Made by a program: the position numbers and the translations under genes. Below, one piece after another: positions 38,170-46,888 of a DNA stretch of 64,000 nt. Every line of letters begins with the position of its first letter. Position 1 is the first letter of the stretch. This stretch comes from Metabacillus litoralis. GTDB taxonomy: Bacteria > Bacillota > Bacilli > Bacillales > Bacillaceae. The notes beneath the pieces were generated by a model. The model made no database searches. It was not told the origin of the DNA and worked only from the letters and a program-made list of their open reading frames with translations. The DNA is taken from NCBI RefSeq assembly GCF_020524045.1, contig NZ_JAIVKL010000003.1:62001-126000 (forward strand), in the 5' to 3' direction.

Positions 38170-38246
38170 TTTAAATATAGTCATTTTCCTACTTGATAAA
38201 AAATATAGTAAAAGGAATGATACTAGTTATAGGAGGAAAGACGTAA

Positions 38247-39020
38247 ATGGGATACCTAAAGGTAGATATATCTAATTTTCTTGCAGTTGTTACAATTGAC
38301 AATGCTCCTGCAAATGCTTTAGCTTCAGGAGTTTTGAAAGAGCTTTCAAAACTATTAGATGAATTTGAGAACGATGAATCCGTTCGAGTGATCATTTTAC
38401 ACGGCGAAGGTAGATTCTTCTCAGCGGGTGCAGATATTAAAGAATTTGTACAAGTATCATCTGAAACTGAGTTTTCAAAGTTAGCTTCAAATGGTCAGGA
38501 GTTATTTGAACGAGTTGAAAATTACGGTAAGCCTATAATTGCTGCAATTCATGGAGCTGCACTAGGCGGTGGATTAGAACTTGCCATGTCATGTCATCTC
38601 AGACTTGTGACAGAGGACGCCAAGTTAGGGTTACCAGAATTACAACTAGGTATAATACCTGGTTTTGGCGGTACCCAAAGGTTACCAAAATACGTTGGTA
38701 CAGGTCGTGCATTAGAAATGATGCTAACAAGTGAACCGATATTAGGCTTAGAGGCTGTAAAGCTAGGGCTGGCAAATCATGCATTTCCTCAAGAAAAACT
38801 ATTAGAAGAAACAAAAGCATTAGCAACTAAATTTGCTCAAAAAAGTCCAAAATCAATCAAAGCTGTTATCGAGCTTTTAAATAGTCCCAAATCGGTTACC
38901 TATCAAAATGGAATGAGAAAAGAAGCAGAATTATTTGGTGAATTATTTGGTAGTGATGACGCAAAAGAAGGTATTTCAGCTTTCATCGAAAAAAGAAAAC
39001 CGAACTTTACTGGGAAATAA
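38247..39020 (+). CDS. fadB: Enoyl-CoA hydratase
   Basis: 257 residues, crotonase fold. It hydrates trans-2-enoyl-CoA in beta-oxidation. Signatures: GRFFSAGADIKEF (oxyanion hole), AIHGAALGGGLELAMSCHLR, and LGLPELQLGIIPGFGGTQRL with the catalytic Glu region. TAGGAGG precedes the ATG. In B. subtilis it is directly after fadR; here a MITE intervenes, so expression might need a new promoter. It begins 78 bases after the element. Confidence 0.95.
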   Translation: MGYLKVDISNFLAVVTIDNAPANALASGVLKELSKLLDEFENDESVRVIILHGEGRFFSAGADIKEFVQVSSETEFSKLASNGQELFERVENYGKPIIAAIHGAALGGGLELAMSCHLRLVTEDAKLGLPELQLGIIPGFGGTQRLPKYVGTGRALEMMLTSEPILGLEAVKLGLANHAFPQEKLLEETKALATKFAQKSPKSIKAVIELLNSPKSVTYQNGMRKEAELFGELFGSDDAKEGISAFIEKRKPNFTGK

Positions 39021-39129
39021 TTGTTGATTATACCTTCGTTCTAAGATCGCTAGAATACTTATTATAAAAAAACAGTTGCATCTAGCATTTACCTTTTTAA
39101 AACTACTTAATAACATGGGGGAATGGGAA

Positions 39130-39903
39130 ATGAATATTTTTGTCATGATGAAAAGAACGTTTGATACAGAGGAAAAAATCGCTGTGCAAAATGGACAAAT
39201 AAGTGAGGATGGTGCTGAATTCATCATTAATCCTTACGATGAATATGCAATAGAAGAAGCAATTCAAGTTCGTGATGCAAATGGTGGAGAAGTTACGGTT
39301 GTTACAATTGGTGGAGAAGAGTCTGAAAAAGAATTAAGAACAGCATTAGCAATGGGGTGTGATAAGGCTGTTTTAATTAATATTGAAGATGATCTTGATG
39401 AAGGTGATCAATATACAACTTCAAGAATTCTAGCAGAATTTTTGAAAGATAAAGATGCTGATCTTATCTTAGGAGGAAATGTTGCAATTGATGGTGGTTC
39501 AGGTCAAGTTGGACCACGTTTAGCAGAATTACTTAACATCTCATATGTAACAACGATAACAAAGCTTGAAATTGATGGAAACAAAGCAACTGTTACTCGT
39601 GATGTTGAGGGTGATTCTGAAGTGATTGAAACAACATTACCATTACTTGTAACGGCACAACAAGGATTAAATGAGCCACGTTACCCTTCATTACCTGGGA
39701 TTATGAAAGCTAAGAAAAAACCACTAGATGAACTAGAACTAGATGATCTTGATTTAGATGAAGATGATGTAGAACAAAAAACAAAAACAATTGAAATTTA
39801 TTTACCGCCGAAAAAAGAAGCTGGCAAAGTGTTACAAGGTGAACTTGAAGACCAAGTAAAAGAGCTTGTCACATTACTTCGTAACGAAGCAAAGGTTGTT
39901 TAA
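39130..39903 (+). CDS. etfB: Electron transfer flavoprotein beta subunit
   Basis: 257 residues from ATG 39130 (GGGGGAATGGG upstream; the 39076 start is non-homologous), the same length as in B. subtilis. N-terminal MNIFVMMKRTFDTEEKI, then an AMP-binding domain with GGNVAIDGGSGQVGPRLAEL and VEGDSEVIETTLPLLVTAQQGLNEPRYPSLPGIMKAKKK (the ETF-beta signature). It carries electrons from acyl-CoA dehydrogenases. etfA follows 62 bases later. Confidence 0.96.
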   Translation: MNIFVMMKRTFDTEEKIAVQNGQISEDGAEFIINPYDEYAIEEAIQVRDANGGEVTVVTIGGEESEKELRTALAMGCDKAVLINIEDDLDEGDQYTTSRILAEFLKDKDADLILGGNVAIDGGSGQVGPRLAELLNISYVTTITKLEIDGNKATVTRDVEGDSEVIETTLPLLVTAQQGLNEPRYPSLPGIMKAKKKPLDELELDDLDLDEDDVEQKTKTIEIYLPPKKEAGKVLQGELEDQVKELVTLLRNEAKVV

Positions 39904-39965
39904 TCATAGATTAGAAGAATGGTAGGGAGAACAAATTATTACTATTTGAACAGGGGGAAATAATC

Positions 39966-40943
39966 ATGGCAAGAAAAGTACTTGTATTAGGTGAAGCTCG
40001 TGATCAATCTTTAAGAAATGTTTCTTTTGAGGCAATTGCAGCAGGAAAAACTATTTCAGAAGGTGGAGAAGTAGTCGCTGTCTTAGTGGGTGACCAGGTT
40101 GAATCACTAGGTATGGAGTTAATACACTATGGAGCAGATCGTGTGATAGTAGTTGAAGATACAAAACTTAGCACCTATACTCCTGATGGTTATTCTCAAG
40201 CAGTATTAGCTGTAATTAAAGAGGAAAACCCTGAGGGAATTGTGTTTGGACATACAGCATTAGGTAAAGATTTATCACCTAAAGTTGCAGCAAAACTAAA
40301 CTCAGGGCTAATATCTGATGCAACCTCCATTGAAGTTGCTGGTGGAAATGTCGTGTTCACTCGTCCAATCTATTCAGGTAAAGCTTTTGAAAAGAAAATC
40401 GTAACAGATGGAATCATTTTTGCTACAATACGTCCAAATAATATTAGCTCATTAGAAAAAGATGAATCAAGAACAGGTGATGTTCGTTCTTTATCTGTTG
40501 AGATTAAGGATTTGCGTACAATAGTTAAAGAAGTCGTCCGAAAAGCTACAGAAGGTGTAGATTTATCAGAAGCAAAGGTAGTCATTGCTGGTGGTCGTGG
40601 AGTGAAAAGTGAGGATGGTTTTGAACCATTAAAAGAATTAGCTGATGTTCTCGGCGGTGCTATTGGTGCTTCACGTGGTGCTTGTGATGCGGAATATTGT
40701 GACTATTCCTTACAAATTGGTCAAACAGGAAAGGTAGTAACACCTGACTTGTATATTGCTTGTGGAATTTCTGGTGCAATTCAGCATTTAGCAGGTATGT
40801 CCAATTCAAAAGTTATTGTGGCCATTAATAAAGACTCAGAAGCAAATATATTCAAAGTTGCAGATTACGGAATCGTTGGAGATCTTTTTGAAGTCGTCCC
40901 ATTATTAACAGAAGAGTTTAAAAAATTAAAAGTTAATGCATAA
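39966..40943 (+). CDS. etfA: Electron transfer flavoprotein alpha subunit
   Basis: 325 residues. The C-terminal FAD domain has VVIAGGRGVKSEDGFEPLKELADVLGGAIGASRGACDA, IGQTGKVVTPDLYIACGISGAIQHLAGM and INKDSEANIFKVADYGIVGDLFEV, all conserved ETF-alpha motifs. It binds FAD and pairs with EtfB to hand electrons onward. ACAGGGGGAAA precedes the ATG. Confidence 0.97.
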   Translation: MARKVLVLGEARDQSLRNVSFEAIAAGKTISEGGEVVAVLVGDQVESLGMELIHYGADRVIVVEDTKLSTYTPDGYSQAVLAVIKEENPEGIVFGHTALGKDLSPKVAAKLNSGLISDATSIEVAGGNVVFTRPIYSGKAFEKKIVTDGIIFATIRPNNISSLEKDESRTGDVRSLSVEIKDLRTIVKEVVRKATEGVDLSEAKVVIAGGRGVKSEDGFEPLKELADVLGGAIGASRGACDAEYCDYSLQIGQTGKVVTPDLYIACGISGAIQHLAGMSNSKVIVAINKDSEANIFKVADYGIVGDLFEVVPLLTEEFKKLKVNA

Positions 40944-40985
40944 AAAGGTAAAAGCACGCTTAAAGTGTGCTTTTACCTTTTTTGT
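40943..40985 (+). terminator. Terminator after etfA
   Basis: AAAAAGGTAAAAGCAC pairs with GTGCTTTTACCTTTTT, with a 7-base loop. Very strong stem and T-run. Confidence 0.95.
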
Positions 40986-41109
40986 TTGATGATTAAATAA
41001 GATGTGAATGGTTAATAAGCGCGGGAGTAAGGTCGACAAACTCATTTTAATGGACTGCAAGTATATCAAAACTAATACGTATCCTAAAATAATCTACAGA
41101 AAAAACTAT

Positions 41110-41135
41110 GTTTTAATCGTGATTCATAGGGGAAA
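41110..41135 (+). promoter_or_regulatory. Candidate SigB-type promoter of trxA
   Basis: GTTTTA, 14 bases, GGGAAA resembles the SigB pattern GTTTAA-GGGTAT. A TATAAT box (about 41180) suggests a separate SigA start with a weak -35. trxA is transcribed by both sigma factors in B. subtilis. Confidence 0.35.
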
Positions 41136-41222
41136 GTAATAAAGAAGCAAAATGTTCGCTAACTTTTTATGTGAGTGCTATAATTTAAACATATTTTAAC
41201 AAACATTTTAGGAGGAATTTCA

Positions 41223-41537
41223 ATGGCTATAACAAATGTAACAGATCAAACGTTTTCTGGTGAAACAAATGAAGGAGTTGTACTAGTAGATTTTTGGGCA
41301 CCGTGGTGTGGGCCTTGTAAAATGATCGCTCCAGTTCTTGAAGAACTTGATACAGATATGGGAGAAAAAGTGAAAATTGTTAAAGTTGACGTTGATGAAA
41401 ACCAAGAAACAGCAGGTAAATTCGGCGTAATGAGTATCCCTACTTTACTAGTATTGAAAGATGGCGAAGTTGTTGATAAAGCTGTTGGATATCAACCTAA
41501 AGAAGCGCTTGCTGAAGTTTTAAACAAGCACCTATAA
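41223..41537 (+). CDS. trxA: Thioredoxin
   Basis: 104 residues, cytosolic disulfide reductase. The redox motif is WCGPC at residues 28-32 (Cys29, Cys32), with VDFWAPW upstream and the cis-proline in [20 protein letters not shown] precedes the ATG. Monocistronic between two terminators. Confidence 0.98.
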   Translation: MAITNVTDQTFSGETNEGVVLVDFWAPWCGPCKMIAPVLEELDTDMGEKVKIVKVDVDENQETAGKFGVMSIPTLLVLKDGEVVDKAVGYQPKEALAEVLNKHL

Positions 41538-41571
41538 GATATCAAGGTTCTGCCTTACTTTATATATGCTT

Positions 41572-41603
41572 AAAAGGATTGACATATGTCAGTCCTTTTT
41601 TGT
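41572..41603 (+). terminator. Terminator after trxA
   Basis: AAGGATTGAC pairs with GTCAGTCCTT (one G-U), followed by TTTTT. Confidence 0.88.
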
Positions 41604-41795
41604 GAGGCAAGAAAGGATATGTCTTAATCTATATTCAATCAAGCTATGCTCTGAGGTCTATTATTAATTTGATGCTTGTGGTCAGAATATGGCTCTCCAA
41701 TTTCTGGCTAATCATTTCTTAGGAAATAATTGTATACGTTTCGACAATTTAACATAAGACGTATGATAGGTAGTCGTGATAAAATAGGGAATTAG

Positions 41796-41841
41796 TAGGC
41801 AGTAATGTGTCATTTTTAATAAAATGGTAGATTACTGCCTA
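41796..41841 (+). promoter_or_regulatory. Symmetric hairpin upstream of uvrC
   Basis: TAGGCAGTAAT pairs fully with ATTACTGCCTA (11 bp). Inside, CATTTT pairs with AAAATG, separated by matched 4-base internal loops. There is no T-run, so it is not a plain terminator. It lies 116 bases before uvrC. Confidence 0.6.
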
Positions 41842-41909
41842 TCTCGATAAAAGAGCTTAATTCGTATACTTTTTAGAGCTGTAAATAGAGTGAAAGATAA
41901 TTTAATTTC

Positions 41910-41927
41910 GTTCTTTTCGAAAAGAAC
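41910..41927. promoter_or_regulatory. Perfect 18-bp palindrome before uvrC
   Basis: GTTCTTTTCGAAAAGAAC is its own reverse complement. It sits 29 bases before the uvrC ATG. The half-site order (GTTC outside, GAAC at the end) is opposite to the LexA box, so LexA binding is not indicated. Confidence 0.5.
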
Positions 41928-41956
41928 TTTCAAATAAATAGTGAGGAGTGTTTGCT

Positions 41957-43729
41957 ATGAGAGAACAATTTAAGGAAAAGCTCGCACTTCTTCCTGATCA
42001 ACCAGGTTGTTATATTATGAAGGATAGACAAGGTACAGTTATTTATGTTGGTAAGGCAAAGGTTCTTAAGAATCGTGTGAAATCGTATTTTACAGGTTCA
42101 CATGATGGTAAAACATTACGTCTTGTCAATGAAATTGTTGATTTTGAATATATCATAACGTCTTCCAATCTAGAAGCACTAATTTTAGAATTAAATTTAA
42201 TAAAGAAATATGATCCTAAGTATAATGTGATGCTCAAGGATGATAAAACATACCCTTTTATTAAAATTACTAATGAACGTCACCCACGTTTACTTGTGAC
42301 AAGGCAAGTGAAGAAGGATAAAGCGAAATATTTTGGTCCTTATCCTAATGTACAGTCTGCACGTGAAACGATTAAGTTATTAGATCGACTATATCCCTTA
42401 CGCAAGTGTTCGACATTTCCTGATCGAGCTTGTTTGTATTATCATATGGGTCAATGTTTAGCTCCTTGTATTAAAGATGTTTCAGTAGAAACAAATCGTC
42501 AGATGGTAGAAGAAATTGCTAAATTTTTAAATGGTGGCTTTAAGAAAATTAAAGAAGAACTGTCTGAAAAAATGGTAAATGCTTCTGAGGAATTAGATTT
42601 TGAACGAGCGAAAGAATATCGTGATCAAATTCTCCATATAGAAGCCATCATGGAAAAACAAAAAATGACAATGAATGATTTTGTTGATCGAGATGTATTT
42701 GGATATGCTTATGACAAAGGGTGGATGTGTGTTCAAGTATTTTTCATACGTCAAGGAAAGCTGATTGAGCGAGATGTATCATTGTTTCCGATCTATGATC
42801 ATCCTGAGCAGGAATTTTTAACTTTTCTCGGACAGTTTTATTCAAAATCGAGTCACTTTATTCCAAAAGAGATTGTTTTGCCAGATAGCATTGAGGTTGA
42901 TGTTGTTGAGAAACTATTGGATGTAGCAACACTCCAACCTAAAAGAGGGAAGAAGAAGGATTTAATTTTGCTTGCACATAAAAATGCAAAAAATGCACTT
43001 GTTGAAAAATTTGCTTTAATAGAAAGAGATGAAGAAAGAACAATTAAAGCAGTTGAAAATCTTGGAGATATTTTAGGGATAGCCACTCCACATCGTATTG
43101 AAGCTTTTGATAATTCCAATATTCAAGGAACAGATCCTGTATCAGCAATGATCGTGTTTGAAGATGGTAAACCAGCGAAAAAGCATTACCGTAAATATAA
43201 AATTAAGGGTGTTGAAGGTCCTGATGATTATGAATCAATGAGAGAGGTTGTAAGAAGGCGTTATAGTCGTGTTTTAAAGGAAGAACTACCTTTGCCAGAC
43301 TTAATAATCATCGATGGAGGAAAAGGACATTTAGCAGTAGCACAAGATGTTCTAATAAATGAATTAACACTCGATATTCCTGTAGTAGGACTTGTTAAAG
43401 ATGACAAACATCGTACGTCAGAGCTTTTAATAGGATCTCCTCCTGAATTTATTCAGTTAGAGAGAAATAGTCAGGAATTCTATCTTCTCCAAAGAATACA
43501 GGATGAGGTTCATCGATTTGCTATAACATTTCATAGACAGCTTAGAGGGAAAGCTTCTTTTCAATCAGTTTTAGATGATATACCAGGTGTTGGAGCTCAA
43601 CGAAAGAAGATATTATTAAAACATTTTGGTTCCTTAAAAAAGATGAAGGAAGCAAGTATTGATGATTTTATTGAAGCAGGGATGCCTAATAATCTTGCGA
43701 AGACTATATATACACATTTACAAGAGTAA
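41957..43729 (+). CDS. uvrC: Excinuclease ABC subunit C
   Basis: 590 residues from ATG 41957; GTGAGGAG overlaps the alternative GTG 41948. The GIY-YIG nuclease (about 10-95) reads [20 protein letters not shown]; a cysteine cluster ([21 protein letters not shown]) and the UVR domain ([20 protein letters not shown]) follow. The C-terminal nuclease core has [21 protein letters not shown] and [11 protein letters not shown], ending in helix-hairpin-helix repeats ([18 protein letters not shown]). It makes the dual incisions in nucleotide excision repair with UvrAB. Confidence 0.98.
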   Translation: MREQFKEKLALLPDQPGCYIMKDRQGTVIYVGKAKVLKNRVKSYFTGSHDGKTLRLVNEIVDFEYIITSSNLEALILELNLIKKYDPKYNVMLKDDKTYPFIKITNERHPRLLVTRQVKKDKAKYFGPYPNVQSARETIKLLDRLYPLRKCSTFPDRACLYYHMGQCLAPCIKDVSVETNRQMVEEIAKFLNGGFKKIKEELSEKMVNASEELDFERAKEYRDQILHIEAIMEKQKMTMNDFVDRDVFGYAYDKGWMCVQVFFIRQGKLIERDVSLFPIYDHPEQEFLTFLGQFYSKSSHFIPKEIVLPDSIEVDVVEKLLDVATLQPKRGKKKDLILLAHKNAKNALVEKFALIERDEERTIKAVENLGDILGIATPHRIEAFDNSNIQGTDPVSAMIVFEDGKPAKKHYRKYKIKGVEGPDDYESMREVVRRRYSRVLKEELPLPDLIIIDGGKGHLAVAQDVLINELTLDIPVVGLVKDDKHRTSELLIGSPPEFIQLERNSQEFYLLQRIQDEVHRFAITFHRQLRGKASFQSVLDDIPGVGAQRKKILLKHFGSLKKMKEASIDDFIEAGMPNNLAKTIYTHLQE

Positions 43730-43830
43730 ATGAAACAAGAGTTGATCAAGCAAATTTGTGCTTGCAAGCATTTTAAAAGTCTGTTAGTGTAATAAGTAAT
43801 TTGATACTTGGTCGTTAGTTTGTTAAATGA

Positions 43831-44069
43831 GGGTAGAGGTGCGAACATTATTAGTACCCAGCTTGAGGAGAAATGGTTTCCGATGAAAGCTGGTGAAAGG
43901 AATATTCGCCGAAGTGATTAAAGCACCATTTGTTTTAATTGCTGGTTTTACATTTAAAAGATGTAAAATTGTCAAGAGTTTTTATATTCTTGGAGAGCTA
44001 TCTCATTGTAAAAGACGAATTTTTTCGTTTTAAAAGCAATGGGATGTTTTTTATCTCATTGCTTTTTTT
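43831..44069 (+). promoter_or_regulatory. Lysine riboswitch (L box) of lysC
   Basis: The aptamer begins GGTAGAGGTGCGAAC and contains GGTGAAAGGAATATTCGCCG and AAGTGATTAAAGCACC. P1 closes with GCTATC near 43997. The expression platform is a terminator AAAAGCAATGGGAT / ATCTCATTGCTTTT with T-run (44032-44069), which competes with pairing of ATCTCATTG just after P1. Lysine should cause termination. Confidence 0.93.
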
Positions 44070-44205
44070 ATTGCATTTATAAGCTCCTAAACGCTCTGAA
44101 AATCCATAACAATTAATCTTATAGGGCATTATTTGTGATAACTTGTGGCGCTACCTTTAGCAGACGATGATCGATTATTAAAACAATTGAAGGGTGAGAT
44201 TACTT

Positions 44206-45435
44206 TTGGGAATAATCGTTCAAAAATTTGGTGGAACTTCTGTTGGTTCAGTAGAAAGAATTTTAAATGTAGCAAATCGAGTGATCCAAGAAAAAGAGAA
44301 TGGTAATGATGTAGTTGTTGTTGTTTCAGCAATGGGAAAATCGACGGATCAGCTAGTTGATTTAGCCAATCAAATTACAACAAAACCTAGCAAACGAGAA
44401 ATGGATATGCTATTAACAACTGGTGAACAAGTAACGATTTCATTATTAACAATGGCTTTAATAGAAAAAGGGTATGAGGCTGTATCTTGCACAGGGTGGC
44501 AGGCAGGAATAGAAACGGAAGCGACTCATGGTAATGCGAGGATTACAAATATTAACACTGATTCTATAAAAAGCGAAATAAATGAGGGGAAAATTGTCGT
44601 TGTTGCTGGATTTCAAGGTCTTTCAACAGGTCAACAAATTACGACATTAGGTCGTGGCGGTTCAGACACTACTGCTGTAGCGTTAGCTGCTGCTCTTAAA
44701 GCAGATAAATGTGATATATATACAGATGTTACAGGTGTTTATACAACTGATCCGAGATTCGTTAAACAAGCTAGAAAATTAGATGCTATTTCATATGATG
44801 AAATGCTAGAATTGGCAAATTTAGGGGCAGGTGTTTTACATCCGCGTGCAGTAGAATTTGCAAAAAATTATAATGTACCTTTAGAAGTTCGTTCAAGTAT
44901 GGTTAACGAGCGAGGAACAATTATTGAGGAGGAAACAAAAATGGAGCAAAACTTAGTTGTAAGAGGAATTGCCTTTGAAGATCAAGTTACAAGAGTATCA
45001 GTTCTTGGTTTACCAAATGAGTTATCAACATTATCTACAATCTTTTCAACTTTAGCTAAAAATGGACTGAATGTGGATATCATCATACAGAACACAACAA
45101 GTGATGAAAAAACATCCATTTCTTTTTCTATTAAAACGAGTGATTTAGAAGATACATTAACGATTTTAGAACAACATCAATCTGTATTACAATACGAGAA
45201 GGTTGAATCCGAAACAGGATTAGCAAAAGTGTCGATTGTGGGATCTGGTATGGTTTCAAACCCAGGAGTTGCTGCTGAAATGTTTGACGTATTAGCAAGT
45301 GAAGGTATTTCAGTGAAAATGGTAAGTACGTCTGAGATTAAAGTATCAACTGTGATTGATCAGGTGCATATGGTGAGTGCTGTGGATATTCTTCACAATG
45401 CTTTTGAATTATCAAAATCCGCTGCTATCGTTTAA
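44206..45435 (+). CDS. lysC: Aspartate kinase (lysine-sensitive, class II)
   Basis: 409 residues from TTG 44206 (MGIIVQKFGGTSVGS), with AAGGGTG 9 bases upstream. It phosphorylates aspartate, the entry to lysine, threonine, methionine and diaminopimelate. N-terminal kinase domain: KFGGTSVGSVERI, SAMGKSTDQL, GRGGSDTTAVALAAAL and TDPRFVKQARKL. Two ACT domains at the C-terminus bind lysine (MVSNPGVAAEMFDVLASEGI). A second in-frame start gives the beta subunit (44941). Its transcription is under the lysine riboswitch. Confidence 0.97.
   Translation: MGIIVQKFGGTSVGSVERILNVANRVIQEKENGNDVVVVVSAMGKSTDQLVDLANQITTKPSKREMDMLLTTGEQVTISLLTMALIEKGYEAVSCTGWQAGIETEATHGNARITNINTDSIKSEINEGKIVVVAGFQGLSTGQQITTLGRGGSDTTAVALAAALKADKCDIYTDVTGVYTTDPRFVKQARKLDAISYDEMLELANLGAGVLHPRAVEFAKNYNVPLEVRSSMVNERGTIIEEETKMEQNLVVRGIAFEDQVTRVSVLGLPNELSTLSTIFSTLAKNGLNVDIIIQNTTSDEKTSISFSIKTSDLEDTLTILEQHQSVLQYEKVESETGLAKVSIVGSGMVSNPGVAAEMFDVLASEGISVKMVSTSEIKVSTVIDQVHMVSAVDILHNAFELSKSAAIV
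44941..45435 (+). CDS. lysC: Aspartate kinase beta subunit from internal start
   Basis: 164 residues in the lysC frame, starting MEQNLVVRGIAFEDQV. GAGGAGG at 44926-44932 lies 8 bases before ATG 44941, an excellent ribosome site inside the gene. B. subtilis LysC is known to make alpha and beta subunits from such an internal start. The product is only the two ACT regulatory domains. Confidence 0.75.
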   Translation: MEQNLVVRGIAFEDQVTRVSVLGLPNELSTLSTIFSTLAKNGLNVDIIIQNTTSDEKTSISFSIKTSDLEDTLTILEQHQSVLQYEKVESETGLAKVSIVGSGMVSNPGVAAEMFDVLASEGISVKMVSTSEIKVSTVIDQVHMVSAVDILHNAFELSKSAAIV

Positions 45436-45453
45436 AGAAACATTCTATTATAA

Positions 45454-45600
45454 GAGCGGTTTTTCGAAATTTTAGAATCCCGATGGAAATATTTCTGTAT
45501 AAAGTCTAGTGGATCTTTTCTTTTACAGCTCCTATCTTTTATGCGATAAATCACTGGTTCTAACTGGTCAAGGCGTCAATTAGCAATAGTCTTTCAGAAA
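45454..45600 (+). mobile_element. F1-type MITE, diverged copy e
   Basis: GAGCGGTTTTTCGAAATTTTAG at the left, TAAAGTCTAGTGGATCTTTTC inside and AGCAATAGTCTTTCAGAAA at the right match F1 loosely. It is joined head to tail with copy d, which starts at 45601. Confidence 0.6.
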
Positions 45601-45761
45601 GGCTGATTTTGCAAACTTTGTTGCTTTAAGGTCCCTGAAGCAATCAGCACTGTATTAAGTCTAGTGGCATCTTTTCTTCAAAAAATAGTACCCTTATAGT
45701 GAAAAAAACTGTTTTCACTATAAATTTTGGTTGCATAGCAACAATCGTTCATAAAAGAGCC
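45601..45761 (+). mobile_element. F1-type MITE, copy d
   Basis: 161 bp, about as well preserved as the 9626 copy: GGCTGATTTTGCAAACTTTG to GTTCATAAAAGAGCC. The internal hairpin TATAGTGAAA / TTTCACTATA is conserved. No 8-bp duplication, because the left side is another F1 copy. Downstream of lysC. Confidence 0.8.
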
Positions 45762-45819
45762 TTTTTAAAAGGTTGGAGCTGGTTGAGGATGATATGAAAA
45801 ACACAAGCACATATTAAAA

Positions 45820-45845
45820 AGGGGCATTTGAACAGCCCCTTTTGA
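45820..45845. terminator. Hairpin terminator of yslB
   Basis: AAAAGGGGC pairs with GCCCCTTTT across an 8-base loop. The flanks are A- and T-rich, so it can act in both directions. Confidence 0.8.
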
Positions 45846-45859
45846 TAATAAAATTGTCA

Positions 45860-46354
45860 TTAAAGTTTTCGGTCACTTCTTTTACCAATTGAATTTTCTT
45901 CATCTTCGAGTGGATCTTTTTGATCCCACTTTACGGTGAAAACGACTTTATTCGCTCGTTTCTTCACTTGTTCATACGTTTCTGTTATTTGATTGTTTAA
46001 AGATTGAAGTTGTTCAGCAATAAAACCAGCTTCCATTTGAAAGGTATGCTCATTTGATTTTTTGAAACGAATGGAAATCAGTTCGCCACTTAACTCGAAT
46101 TCCATTTCACTTTTTTTATTATGTACAAGACTCAAGTTGCCCCATCCGGCTTTTTGAAAAAATGCTGATAATTCTTCAAGTGAATCAACAGGAAATTTAC
46201 GTGCTAATCCTTTTCCTGCCCAATAAAGCATTTGAGGATGGTCTTGTCCTAGGATATCAGGAATGAGCACTTCTCTTAATAATTCAAAGCCAAATGCAGG
46301 AACATTTATATCCTGTAGTTCTTCTAAGTTAATTATTGCAGATTGTTTATTCAC
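45860..46354 (-). CDS. yslB: YslB-family protein (DUF2507)
   Basis: 164 residues from GTG 46354; GAAAGAGGGG lies 6 bases upstream on this strand. A longer frame from 46492 would add an unrelated hydrophobic stretch. The core has FGFELLREVLIPDILGQDH, YWAGKGLARKFP, FFQKAGWGNL and ETYEQVKKRANKVVFTVKWD, the DUF2507 pattern with a 4-vinyl-reductase-like fold. Function unknown. It diverges from sdhC, as in B. subtilis. Confidence 0.92.
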   Translation of the reverse strand: MNKQSAIINLEELQDINVPAFGFELLREVLIPDILGQDHPQMLYWAGKGLARKFPVDSLEELSAFFQKAGWGNLSLVHNKKSEMEFELSGELISIRFKKSNEHTFQMEAGFIAEQLQSLNNQITETYEQVKKRANKVVFTVKWDQKDPLEDEENSIGKRSDRKL

Positions 46355-46656
46355 GATATTCCCCTCTTTCTTTCGTATATTATATAACAACATCCATGCT
46401 GAAAAACATGTAATATTAAGTAAAAAGATGAGAAGATATTTTTTTGAGTGATTTTTGAACACACTGTTTGCTTGAAGAATAGGGTTTAACACTTAGCAAG
46501 TGGCTGAAATAAAGCATGGTGAGCGGTGATGGGAATGTATGGTGATTGAGGAAAAAAGGACTTTATAAACTTGCGATGATTTTAAGTATACTGATAAAAT
46601 AAATTTATAAGCATTATATATTTGCTTAAAAATATGTAATTTATGAACGCGTTTTC

Positions 46657-46685
46657 TTGACGCTATTTCTTTATGGGAGTAAAAT
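46657..46685 (+). promoter_or_regulatory. SigA promoter of sdhCAB
   Basis: TTGACG and TAAAAT with a 17-base spacer. The leader would be about 195 bases and includes a GCTGGT / CCATCAGC hairpin near 46780. Confidence 0.7.
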
Positions 46686-46888
46686 GTATTTGTCACAAAT
46701 TTATCTCAAATAAACATACAGGGTAGAATTTTAATAGTCTGTTAGTTTTAAATCTAATTTTCGAATCCTAAATCAATCGCTGGTGACCATCAGCACTAAA
46801 GTAAATTTTATTAGGAAAAGAATATTGGGTAGAGAATTGCATTTATTTTAAATCGTGAGCGCATTATTGATACTAGGGGGTAAGTACA

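Noticed and set aside
38021-38275. 84-codon plus ORF rich in Arg and Pro
   Set aside because: It is the GC-rich core of F2-b, with no ribosome site and no homologous frame in the other copy.
41910-41927. LexA/DinR operator at uvrC
   Set aside because: The half-sites are in the wrong order for CGAAC....GTTCG.
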